Counted from the first letter of the stretch, positions 1 to 6,355 are shown. The stretch: 6,931 nt of DNA from Puniceicoccales bacterium (GCA_031266155.1 JAISBO010000017.1:1-6931), one strand, 5' to 3'. A program made the numbers and translations. The notes: generated by a model from the sequence alone, not told the origin.

Positions 1-318
1 TTTCGACCGTTTTTGTTGTGCCTGGATGGCTGAAACTAAACTTTCCGTAGTTTCTTGCTCACGCGTCGCCATCGTAAGAATATATACCATGACTATTGGC
101 AAATTTTGGTCTAGCAGGCCTTGGACGGATGATCCGCATTTGCAGTTGGGAGATCCCAGATCGAATAGGTTCGAGAGAGTATCTGATCCTAGCTCCAATT
201 TTGCCATACGACTTGTGGCACATGCGTTTGTTTCACATTGGGGACATGGTGTCGATGAATCGGAACCTGTTCCACATGTGCTACAGGGAGAACCATCGTT
301 GCAAATACAATCTACCAT
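1..318 (-). CDS. Cysteine-rich protein, N-terminal 106 codons; possible T3SS translocator (partial)
   Basis: The frame opens at an ATG (318-316) and stays open to the window edge, so the C-terminus is missing. The first 61 residues hold nine cysteines (4, 6, 12, 15, 25, 28, 33, 59, 61), arranged as CxC, CxxC, CxxC, C and CxC among Ser, Thr, Gly and Asp. A short hydrophobic run follows (about residues 73-83, LPIVMVYILTM), then a charged, Gln-rich, probably helical stretch (TREQETTES...IQAQQKRSK). That pattern of hydrophobic patch followed by polar helix resembles the N-terminal part of T3SS translocators. The gene lies 26 bp after the LcrH-type chaperone, where translocator genes usually sit. 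No clear SD precedes the ATG, so translational coupling is possible. The cysteine cluster is not typical of known translocators and could bind metal or form disulfides. The reading frame is solid; the function is inferred mainly from position. Confidence 0.6.
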   Translation of the reverse strand, partial: MVDCICNDGSPCSTCGTGSDSSTPCPQCETNACATSRMAKLELGSDTLSNLFDLGSPNCKCGSSVQGLLDQNLPIVMVYILTMATREQETTESLVSAIQAQQKRSK

Positions 319-344
319 AATCTTGTGGGTTTAAAATTTTTATA

Positions 345-881
345 CTATTTGACGGCCTGTTGTTTTTGTAATTGTTCGGCCACCACGGCGAGCATCATTC
401 TAGCTCTCGCTTCGTAGGACTTAGACTCTTTATCATTTTTGAACTCTTCTTTTTGCGCTATGCGAATGAGTTCCGTAAGGTATCTTTCGGCCAGCTCCAA
501 TAGTTCGAGCTTAACCGTACACTCTGCTAGCCGCAGTAACGTTTTAGGGGTATAGTCTCCATGAATTAGAGCGATCCTAAAAAACTGGGATGCATTGAGG
601 TAGTCTTCTAGCATGAAGTATGTGGAACCGCAGGCCGACAGGTACCTAATCGATGTTGGTTCTAGGACGCATAGTATGGTAAAAACTCCTTTGGCTTCTT
701 CATATTGTTTATGCTTAAACATCTCATAGGCGACCGTGTAAATTGCTTCCAATCCCTCGTTGGAAATGCCATAGTACTCCTTAATGTCAAAATTGCCGGA
801 GACTATTTGCATGGCAGCATCCTGTAATTTTTTCTGATATTCAATTTGTGCTTGTTTATCTTCTTTATCTTCTTTTTTCAT
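345..881 (-). CDS. sycD: LcrH/SycD/IpgC-type TPR chaperone of T3SS translocators
   Basis: This 178-aa protein is close to the usual length for class II T3SS chaperones (about 160-170 aa). These cytoplasmic all-helical proteins bind the hydrophobic translocators and keep them soluble before export. The family entry signature is visible as GISNEGLEAIYTVAYEMFKH (38-57), followed by three TPR-like repeats at about 42-75, 76-109 and 110-143. Typical TPR residues include YEEAKGVF (60-67), the ExLEP-like turn (CVLEPTS, 71-77), and a second repeat with YLNASQFFRIAL. A charged Lys/Glu/Asp N-terminal tail (1-20) and a Gln/Lys-rich tail (170-178) flank the domain. The start lies 19 bp after the preceding stop, with GGGA about 6 bases upstream as a weak SD. 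It sits between the putative tip gene and the cysteine-rich gene, as lcrH does between lcrV and yopB. The family call is strong; the clients are inferred from neighbours. Confidence 0.85.
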   Translation of the reverse strand: MKKEDKEDKQAQIEYQKKLQDAAMQIVSGNFDIKEYYGISNEGLEAIYTVAYEMFKHKQYEEAKGVFTILCVLEPTSIRYLSACGSTYFMLEDYLNASQFFRIALIHGDYTPKTLLRLAECTVKLELLELAERYLTELIRIAQKEEFKNDKESKSYEARARMMLAVVAEQLQKQQAVK

Positions 882-900
882 AGGTATCCCATTTGTAAAA

Positions 901-3336
901 TTATCGAGCGTTGGAAGCGGTCGTTTTATTGAACTCTCCCACGGATTTTAGTACCTGGGTACACGCACTGACACAGGCATTGGAGTTTTGCATATACTGT
1001 GACATTTTCGTGGTCATTAGTTGGGAATCCGTAGATAGTTGGTCGCTATATATCCTTGTGGAATCTTGTCTGTTTGATAGCATTGTCAGTGTTGCCTGCT
1101 CTGTAACATCTATATTTTGCGTTGTGGTTGGATTGTCCTTTGCATCTTTTCCGCCTCCTGAGGAAGGCGTATTTCCATCTCTATTGTAATGGCTATACTC
1201 AAATCTAAATGTACTTTCATTCCATTCGTAGGGAGTTGTCCCCCCACTTCTACCCAGGTTCCCAGCCCCAACCGTATGTTCCAAAAAGTCGTCCAACTCG
1301 CCAAAAGTCATATCGACCCCCGCGGGAATATCATCGTTTTTCAAATGTGCTGAGCCATGATTTGCTTCGACTGATGCCTGAGCGTATACCTTGTCATAAA
1401 TCCAACTTAAAAGTTTTAGTGCCTTATTACTTTCCTTAATCGCATCATTAAGTTTTTCCACCTGTTTTAGCTGTTCCACAAGTACCAGTTGCTGTATACC
1501 TACCTTTTCATACATGATGGCAAGGGCAAGGTAGGGTAACGAGAAGTGCATGTAGCCATCTTCCTTGGAAAAACTTGCCTCATACTCCGCTTGACTTATC
1601 GTTTTTGTATTATCATATTTTAGTGCATAGCTAAAATTACCACTCTCTTTATCGATGGTCCTTGTGATGCCGGTTACTAGCCTATAAGTTCCATTCGCTT
1701 GCGGTTTTGGCGTCGATGCCATCATGCACAGGTTGAATAGCTCGTCTTCACTTGCATTGGGATCATAACCTGGTATTAGTCCATTTAGTTCCGCCAACCT
1801 GTCATCCACGGCCTTCTTTTGGCCGGCAAGATCATTCAACATAGTCGCTAGGGCTCCACTTACAAGATTACTCGCGTTGAAAAGAGCATCACGCTTTAGT
1901 GGCTCCTTAAGGGATGAACCTTCATAATATATGTCTTGTGCGGCCGAAGACAGCAGTGTCTTAGCTGTGGAAGTGTTGCAAATTTTGAGGAGGCCTTCCA
2001 GGCTGTTGTAAAAATCATCAAATTTAGTAAATACCTCTTTAATTTTTGTTTCACAGCCTCCAGCACGAGTTTCCAAATTCAAAGTGGTCAAAGTGGGGAA
2101 CCGTTTATGTACACCGTCAAAGGCTCGGAAAGCACGTTCAACTTCCCAAAAAAGGGCTGGAGATGTTGTCAGTGAAGTCGCCCCGTTGTAGTCAGTAATG
2201 GCGGCGTCCAAGTCTGTCAATTTAGCACGCGTATCGCTTGTCTGCTCAATAGTGAGATTAACCGAATCGAATAAATCTTTCCACTTTCCCGTTTCCTTTA
2301 GGGTACTTGGGAATGTTGTCCCGCCTAGTACTGCCTGTATGGCCGAAAGTTTGGTTATGACATCATCCAAATTAGCTTTAGTTTTGGTGCCTTTAAATGT
2401 GGCAATGGCGGTATTAGCCGCAGTAAGCTTGTCTTTCAAACCAAGGTAAGCAGTTAGACTATCTTTCATAGCCGTGACCCCTGTAATTCCGTTGAGATAA
2501 CTGTTGGCAGCGTCGGTTAATACCGTTTGGACAGCTTTCAAATTGGCATCGGTTTTTCCCCCGGTATAGGTGCTAATTGCGCGTACTGCCCCAATGACGG
2601 ATATTGTTTGTGTAACCGATGGTGCGGTTGCGACTTCAGTGTAATTCTTGATGGTATTTAATTTATCTTTGACATTGTCCAAATTGCCGTCGGTTTTGCT
2701 TCCGGTATAGGTAGTAATTGCGGCTATTGCTGCGTTGATGTTGTTTTTTTTATCTCCATCAGCCAATCCCCCTGCTGCCGTCACTAAGGCTGTGTTGAGG
2801 GCGGTTAGCCTACTATCTACGCCCAGCGTAGTCTTAAGAGTCACCAGGGCTGTATCTTCGTGGAAGGCAGGAGCCGGCAAACTATTTGAAGAATAATAAT
2901 TATCTATTAATTCATTGCTGATGTCGCAGATAAGTTTTACAACCTCGTTGTAGGCAGTATCAATGGTAGCTTTAGAATCTTTGGGGAAAATACCGTCCTC
3001 ATCCATAGTATAACTGTTCATTTTTTCGACCAGGCCTTCAAACTCAAACGCCCCCAGTTCTTGAAAGGGTCCAAGATCTGCCGCAGCCTTGGCGTATGCT
3101 TCTCGAGCTTCCTCTAACGCTTCTTCTGCTGCAGCCACATCATCGCGACTCTGTGCATCTACAGAATATAATATGGTGTAAATCTTTTCCAAAACAATCT
3201 GGTCATACTGTCCTTCCAAAAAATAGAATTGCGTGCCCAACGCCTTAGCCAAATCTAAAAATGGATTGGCCACTCCGGCGATTGCTTCTTGCGTAATTGC
3301 ATATCCACTAGCGTTTACCGTTACTTCATCAGACAT
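901..3336 (-). CDS. Very long repeat-bearing secreted protein, putative T3SS needle-tip (LcrV/IpaD/SctA-like)
   Basis: This 811-aa protein has no signal peptide or clear membrane segment. Its N-terminus is Ser/Thr/Ala-rich (MSDEVTVNAS), as in T3SS substrates, and an Ala/Glu coiled-coil-like stretch covers about 62-87. Residues 180-335 carry Thr/Ala-rich imperfect repeats (separate entry). Helical, partly coiled-coil segments follow at about 480-520 and 600-650. A Gly/Ser/Asn-rich linker (about 697-740) leads to a long polar helix (743-805) with the LSTDSQLMTTKMSQYMQ pattern. This resembles the C-terminal helix of LcrV, SipD/IpaD and EspA-type tip or filament proteins. That helix holds C788 and C792, one turn apart. 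Known tip proteins are about 190-370 aa, so this would be far oversized. The start has a GAGGGGTAGGAT SD region. It lies 32 bp after the 202-aa gene and 19 bp before the LcrH-like chaperone, the lcrV position. A large effector or hydrophilic translocator is the alternative. Confidence 0.55.
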   Translation of the reverse strand: MSDEVTVNASGYAITQEAIAGVANPFLDLAKALGTQFYFLEGQYDQIVLEKIYTILYSVDAQSRDDVAAAEEALEEAREAYAKAAADLGPFQELGAFEFEGLVEKMNSYTMDEDGIFPKDSKATIDTAYNEVVKLICDISNELIDNYYSSNSLPAPAFHEDTALVTLKTTLGVDSRLTALNTALVTAAGGLADGDKKNNINAAIAAITTYTGSKTDGNLDNVKDKLNTIKNYTEVATAPSVTQTISVIGAVRAISTYTGGKTDANLKAVQTVLTDAANSYLNGITGVTAMKDSLTAYLGLKDKLTAANTAIATFKGTKTKANLDDVITKLSAIQAVLGGTTFPSTLKETGKWKDLFDSVNLTIEQTSDTRAKLTDLDAAITDYNGATSLTTSPALFWEVERAFRAFDGVHKRFPTLTTLNLETRAGGCETKIKEVFTKFDDFYNSLEGLLKICNTSTAKTLLSSAAQDIYYEGSSLKEPLKRDALFNASNLVSGALATMLNDLAGQKKAVDDRLAELNGLIPGYDPNASEDELFNLCMMASTPKPQANGTYRLVTGITRTIDKESGNFSYALKYDNTKTISQAEYEASFSKEDGYMHFSLPYLALAIMYEKVGIQQLVLVEQLKQVEKLNDAIKESNKALKLLSWIYDKVYAQASVEANHGSAHLKNDDIPAGVDMTFGELDDFLEHTVGAGNLGRSGGTTPYEWNESTFRFEYSHYNRDGNTPSSGGGKDAKDNPTTTQNIDVTEQATLTMLSNRQDSTRIYSDQLSTDSQLMTTKMSQYMQNSNACVSACTQVLKSVGEFNKTTASNAR
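2347..2721 (-). repeat. Three imperfect protein repeats inside the 811-aa gene
   Basis: A 21-residue unit occurs at residues 206-226, 253-273 and 310-330 with the pattern AIxx[YF]xG[SGT]KT[DK]xNLxxVxxxL. Start-to-start spacing is 47 and 57 residues. The first two copies also match closely as DNA: both contain caaattg, then cggttttt/cggttttg, then ccggtatagg and taattgc. This indicates a fairly recent internal duplication, while the third copy has diverged more. A degenerate fourth copy may begin at residue 378 (DAAITDYNGATS). The repeats are predicted to be helical with a turn at the G-K-T segment. Confidence 0.85.
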
Positions 3337-3368
3337 ATCCTACCCCTCGCTGTTAAAATATTAATGTT

Positions 3369-3977
3369 TTATATTTTCATCCTTTTTACTACCCGCTTGG
3401 TATTTTTAGGAGTTTTTTCATTCTTCCTGCCGGAAGAAATCTTTTTTACACTTGCATTGGAAACATCTCCCACATTTTCGACAAATTTTCTTTGTTTTGC
3501 ATGGTCCCCATCCGACGATTTTTCAGATTTCTCTTCCCGGAGCAAAATTTTTGAAAGCTCTCCCATCGTCCTTCCTTCTTTGGCTGGTCTTGTAAGGCGA
3601 GCAAGTGTCATTGCCCAGCCATCCTTCGGGGTTAATCCAAGGCTATTACAGAGCTTCATTTCGTGTTCCCGAGATAGCTTTGCCAGGTCGTCGATCCCCG
3701 TTAGCTTATCCTTTAACCCTGTGACGATGGGATTTCCTTCGCCCAGCTTATGCCCCGACGCGGTCAAAATTTTCTGTTGCTTGACCAAAACATCCTGTAT
3801 CTGCTTCACCAACTTTGTGCTTCTAGCTAAAGCCTTTTCCGCCATTTCCTGTGAAGCGGTTACTTTCTCCATGACATTCGCATGTAACTTGTCGACGTCT
3901 TCCCTGTAGTCCAATTTAGCCCCCAGTGGAAGGCTATTCATGAACCTACGTCGTGTAGGTGCCTTTACACTAACCAT
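3369..3977 (-). CDS. Basic 202-aa protein of unknown function at the head of the T3SS cassette
   Basis: I do not recognise this protein. The frame is open from an ATG at 4070, but the internal ATG at 3977 is preferred because GGAAAGGG lies about 6 bases upstream of it. The earlier start would also leave almost no leader after the possible promoter. From the preferred start, residues 20-75 look helical and possibly coiled-coil (HANVMEKVTASQEMAEKALA, then KLVKQIQDVLVKQQKIL). A more folded-looking segment follows (about 100-135, including LGLTPKDGWAMTLARLTRPA). The last 50 residues are Lys/Arg/Ser-rich and probably disordered, ending KRVVKRMKI. No signal peptide or membrane segment is seen. The gene lies 32 bp upstream of the 811-aa gene, where lcrG or sseA (small regulator or chaperone) sits in other T3SS clusters. 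A chaperone, gate regulator or secreted basic protein are all possible; the position is the only evidence. Confidence 0.7.
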   Translation of the reverse strand: MVSVKAPTRRRFMNSLPLGAKLDYREDVDKLHANVMEKVTASQEMAEKALARSTKLVKQIQDVLVKQQKILTASGHKLGEGNPIVTGLKDKLTGIDDLAKLSREHEMKLCNSLGLTPKDGWAMTLARLTRPAKEGRTMGELSKILLREEKSEKSSDGDHAKQRKFVENVGDVSNASVKKISSGRKNEKTPKNTKRVVKRMKI

Positions 3978-4085
3978 CTTGTTCCCTTTCCGCAAACTTT
4001 TAACGATGTCAACGGTAGAGCAAAAGAGTAGTAAATCTTTCTCCCGCCATCCTATTGGCAGTATTACCATACCTTAACGGTGGTT

Positions 4086-4113
4086 AGCTTACTATCCAGT
4101 AATTTTATGTCAA
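4086..4113 (-). promoter_or_regulatory. Possible sigma-70-type promoter for the T3SS operon
   Basis: On the minus strand a perfect -35 TTGACA (4113-4108) is followed after 16 bases by TAAGCT (4091-4086), a weak -10 with three of six matches. Transcription would start near 4079, giving a leader of about 100 bases before the preferred start at 3977. It lies between the tmRNA 3' end and the first operon gene. Reading from the tmRNA promoter is the alternative. Confidence 0.4.
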
Positions 4114-4115
4114 CA

Positions 4116-4161
4116 AAAATATAATAAAACTTACATTTCCATTTGCGAAACCTATGGCAAT
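4116..4161 (-). terminator. Weak terminator-like hairpin after tmRNA
   Basis: Four bases beyond the tmRNA CCA end, ATTGCCAT and ATGGAAAT can pair (seven pairs and one mismatch) around an 11-base loop. GTAAG and the T-rich run TTTTATTATATTTTT follow. The stem is weak, so this is tentative. It would separate tmRNA from the T3SS operon promoter just downstream. Confidence 0.35.
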
Positions 4162-4164
4162 TAC

Positions 4165-4542
4165 TGGTGGAGGTGGCGGGAATTGAACCCGCGTCTTATG
4201 TATCTTCGAAAAACACGCCTACATGTTTGTCCGATGATCAATTTTCATCCTAATATCATGCATCGGCACATTATATTAAGACTATCGTAGTGTAGATTAT
4301 CCCCACGGAACACTGCGAAATTCCGTGGAGACGCTCGATAAATCGACATCATGGCTGCCTCATCGAGCATCGGACAGAATGATGCGCTGCGGCTAAGCTG
4401 CAGCTTTGTTGACTCCATTGCTGAAGTCAACATTTATGACATTGTTGCCATTTATTTGTTCAACGGTTTGGTAACGAAGCCTACCGTTAACTCCGACATG
4501 CAATGTTGATTTACAACACACAATCGAATCCATGGCACCCCC
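4165..4542 (-). ncRNA. ssrA: Transfer-messenger RNA (tmRNA, 10Sa RNA)
   Basis: tmRNA acts with SmpB to rescue stalled ribosomes and tag the unfinished protein for proteolysis. The 5' end GGGGGTG (4542-4536) pairs with CACCTCC near the 3' end, including the G3-U pair that marks alanine acceptance; an A and encoded CCA (4167-4165) follow. The T arm reads GCGGG-TTCAATT-CCCGC. GGATTCGA after the acceptor strand is typical of tmRNA, and TTGTGTGTT near the 5' end pairs with GATACATAA near the 3' end as helix P2. Pseudoknot PK1 is supported by CGGAG/CTTCG and AACGGT/ACCGTT. The 378-nt length is normal for one-piece tmRNA. It is transcribed divergently from ruvX. A 62-codon frame inside it is not a gene. 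Confidence 0.95.
4393..4449 (-). other. tmRNA proteolysis-tag reading frame
   Basis: Downstream of PK1, TAAAT precedes a GGC codon, matching the U and A at -5 and -4 of the E. coli UAGUC signal. Reading from GGC to TAG (4395-4393) gives GNNVINVDFSNGVNKAAA, 18 residues. The frame contains a perfect 7-bp hairpin, GTTGACT/AGTCAAC. The tag ends AAA rather than the common LAA. The stop is clear from the Ala-rich end; the resume codon is predicted, and AAC or a later codon is possible. Confidence 0.6.
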
Positions 4543-4628
4543 AAAATTGTAAAGAACTACATTTTTAATTACTAATCAAAAAGTTCGTAAATTCAACAAA
4601 TTTTATGGGCAAATTTCTAGGGATGATT

Positions 4629-4647
4629 CGGGAATAGCTCAATTGGC
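4629..4647 (+). other. Short tRNA 5'-half-like sequence (possible remnant)
   Basis: CGGGAATAGCTCAATTGGC looks like the acceptor 5' strand plus D arm of a bacterial tRNA, closest to tRNA-Gly from memory. No anticodon stem, T arm or 3' acceptor strand follows, so it is not a working tRNA gene. It lies in the ruvX leader. It may be a degraded tRNA, an attachment-site scar or chance. Confidence 0.3.
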
Positions 4648-4670
4648 TCAGCGGCAAGAACAAGAATACG

Positions 4671-5165
4671 ATGGTTGACATGTCCAAAAAATTTTTTCAC
4701 ATCGCAGATGTGAATTATCTTGGCATAGATTACGGCTCTAGGCGAGTTGGAATTAGCATCTACCATGGGGCAGTCAAACTCGTACTGCCCATGAAAGCCA
4801 TAGTTGCAGAATGTGATGACGGAAAAGCGGAAAAAATTTATACGGTGGTAATGGAAAACGACATCGATGAAATCGCCATCGGCTATCCGATAAATATGGA
4901 TGGAACTCGGGGTGATAAAACGAAACAGGTGGATAGGTTCATAGAAATTTTATCGAATAGGCTATCGGATAATATTAAAATCAACCTCGTCGACGAACGG
5001 CTAACGAGCGAACAGGTTCTCAATGAACAAAAGTTGTTCTATACGAAACAATCGGCTTCTAGAACGCGAAAACGGCGAAATCAAGGGATTATTGATTCCC
5101 AGGCCGCCATGGTCATCCTTGAAGATTTTTTGTGGGAACTGGAATTGAAAAATAAAAAACAATGA
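4671..5165 (+). CDS. ruvX: YqgF/RuvX family RNase H-fold nuclease (putative pre-16S rRNA nuclease / Holliday junction resolvase)
   Basis: The 164-aa product is slightly longer than typical YqgF proteins (about 140 aa) because of a short N-terminal extension. The RNase H-fold signatures appear in order: YLGIDYGSRRVGIS (16-29) with catalytic D20, IAIGYPINMDGTRGDKT (68-84), LVDERLTSEQ (106-115) with E109, and GIIDSQAAMVILEDFL (139-154) with D142. All three acidic residues are present, so the enzyme looks intact. The family is an essential cytoplasmic nuclease implicated in maturing the 5' end of 16S rRNA and annotated historically as a Holliday junction resolvase. The start could be the ATG at 4671 or at 4680 (MSKK); neither has a clear SD. 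The gene stands alone, divergent from tmRNA and convergent with the exonuclease unit, with a probable terminator about 160 bp downstream. Confidence 0.93.
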   Translation: MVDMSKKFFHIADVNYLGIDYGSRRVGISIYHGAVKLVLPMKAIVAECDDGKAEKIYTVVMENDIDEIAIGYPINMDGTRGDKTKQVDRFIEILSNRLSDNIKINLVDERLTSEQVLNEQKLFYTKQSASRTRKRRNQGIIDSQAAMVILEDFLWELELKNKKQ

Positions 5166-5263
5166 CCGATCCTAGGGAAAATTTTTAGGCGACCGTGGGG
5201 CGTGGATTTAAGGCTAATTGTGAATAATTTTTTATTTTTTTGAACAAACTGCCAATTCCCGAG

Positions 5264-5294
5264 TCTTACTTTCATGTAAGAGTCAATCTCTTAC
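5264..5294 (+). other. Two mutually exclusive hairpins in the ruvX 3' spacer
   Basis: GTAAGAG (5276-5282) can pair with the upstream TCTTAC (5264-5269, 6 bp, loop TTTCAT) or with the downstream CTCTTAC (5288-5294, 7 bp, loop TCAAT). Sharing one arm makes the two folds exclusive. The rest of the 277-bp spacer (5166-5442) holds no credible gene, only AT-rich DNA and the two terminators listed separately. Confidence 0.4.
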
Positions 5295-5322
5295 TGTTAG
5301 ATTTAGTTTGATGAGAATTACA

Positions 5323-5356
5323 TGGGCGAGGTAGACTTCTCGCCCACTTTCTTTTT
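5323..5356 (+). terminator. Rho-independent terminator downstream of ruvX
   Basis: TGGGCGAG and CTCGCCCA form a perfect 8-bp GC-rich stem around the loop GTAGACTT, followed by CTTTCTTTTT. On the minus strand no T tract follows, so it acts on plus-strand transcripts. Its distance from the ruvX stop (about 160 bp) leaves room for a long 3' UTR or a small RNA. Confidence 0.8.
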
Positions 5357-5365
5357 CGAAATACG

Positions 5366-5390
5366 AAAAATCCAAGTATTTGGCAATTTT
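5366..5390 (-). terminator. Weak terminator-like hairpin after the exonuclease gene
   Basis: On the minus strand AAAAT-TG-CCAA and TTGG-ATTTT can pair (two bulged bases) around the loop ATAC, ending in a T run. The stem is short and AT-rich. It lies about 50 bp after the exonuclease stop, facing the ruvX terminator. Confidence 0.35.
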
Positions 5391-5442
5391 GAAAAGTTAA
5401 ACGTTTAGTTTAGTTTTTGCAAAATTTTTTACGCATATCCTC

Positions 5443-6354
5443 CTACAACATGTCAAACAATTCCACTTGGTCGGAAGGTTTGTACCTTTTGCGGGCCAAC
5501 GCTAGAAGTGAATTCAATTGCAAATTTTGAAGCAAATTAAAAATGTCCTCAGGACTCCTGCTAATTGTGGTCGCCGGGATATGGAATTCCATTGTTTTTT
5601 GCAATGTAATCAATTCGCGGTTACGTTCTATGAGTTCGAGGGATTTTGACAGATTTTTTCTAATTTTTTCGGAGGAAATTTTATCGAGATTTTTCAATAA
5701 ATTTTCGATGTTACCAAATTGATTTAAAAATTTTTCCGCTCTCTTAGCTCCTATCCCTTCGACTCCTAGAATATTATCGGAAGCATCGCCCAATAGTGAT
5801 AGATAGTCGACGATCTGTTCCGGGAAAACGCCGAAGTTCTCTTTGATCCCATTCCGGTCAAGAATCCGCCAGGCGCCCTTAGATTGTGCGGTTGGAGGTA
5901 ACATCTGAAAGGTATGTTCCCCGACACACTGGGCGAAATCCTTATCTCCACTTGCAATGTACGACGTTTCCCCGTATTCGTTCAATTTTTCAGAAAAACT
6001 GGCCAGTAGGTCATCCGCCTCAATGCCTTCCTTCGCGGTTATGTAATATCCATGGGCTACGGACAATAAATTCATGTGCTCCAGCTGCTGTTTGAGCTCT
6101 TCGGGCATAACTTTTCGATTGGCCTTGTATGTGGACAGAATATTCTTCCTGGCGGTCGAACCACCCGAATCAAAAAAAACACAGATGGCATCGGGCTGGA
6201 TCATATCTTCCAGTTTCCACAGCGATCGAACCCATCCGTAAATCGCGTTGACGTGCAGCCCGTAGGTGGTTGTCATTTGTGGAACGCCGTAGAAACATCG
6301 AAAGGCCATGTTGTGCCCGTCGACGAGTAACCAAGTTTTTGTATTTTGTTTCAT
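5443..6354 (-). CDS. Stand-alone 5'-3' exonuclease / flap endonuclease (PolA N-terminal-like)
   Basis: The 303-aa protein matches the 5' nuclease domain of DNA polymerase I (about 290-320 aa) with no polymerase or proofreading domain attached. Such enzymes remove RNA primers and 5' flaps in replication and repair. Metal-binding acidic residues appear in family order: D12 (VDGHNMAFR), D62 (FFDSGGSTARK), E112/D114/D115 (IEADDLL), D137 and D139 (SGDKDF), D190 and D193 (GDASDN). The YKANR motif (76-80) is present, and a helix-hairpin-helix GVEGIGAKRA (197-206) binds DNA. Because the third-site aspartates remain, it looks more like a complete enzyme such as YpcP than the reduced E. coli Xni. Its ATG lies one base after the stop of the upstream gene, so the two are probably translationally coupled. 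A separate polA may exist elsewhere in the genome. Confidence 0.93.
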   Translation of the reverse strand: MKQNTKTWLLVDGHNMAFRCFYGVPQMTTTYGLHVNAIYGWVRSLWKLEDMIQPDAICVFFDSGGSTARKNILSTYKANRKVMPEELKQQLEHMNLLSVAHGYYITAKEGIEADDLLASFSEKLNEYGETSYIASGDKDFAQCVGEHTFQMLPPTAQSKGAWRILDRNGIKENFGVFPEQIVDYLSLLGDASDNILGVEGIGAKRAEKFLNQFGNIENLLKNLDKISSEKIRKNLSKSLELIERNRELITLQKTMEFHIPATTISRSPEDIFNLLQNLQLNSLLALARKRYKPSDQVELFDML

Positions 6355-6355
6355 G

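Noticed and set aside
26..334. Plus-strand frame of 102 codons at the left end
   Set aside because: It lies opposite the cysteine-rich minus-strand gene, which fits the operon; the plus product has no family features or SD.
3289..3909. Plus-strand frame of 206 codons
   Set aside because: It is antisense to the 202-aa gene and crosses into the 811-aa gene; its Phe/Ser-rich product looks like the complement of Lys-rich coding DNA.
4168..4200. T-arm-like sequence suggesting an ordinary tRNA gene
   Set aside because: The matching 5' acceptor strand is about 340 bases away with PK1 and a tag frame between, which is tmRNA.
4245..4433. Minus-strand frame of 62 codons
   Set aside because: It lies wholly inside tmRNA and is not in the tag frame.
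5081..5275. Minus-strand frame of 64 codons
   Set aside because: It overlaps the 3' end of ruvX and the non-coding spacer, with no SD and no recognisable features.
5398..5407. Perfect palindrome TAAACGTTTA as an operator
   Set aside because: It lies between converging genes and away from any promoter, so an operator role is unsupported.
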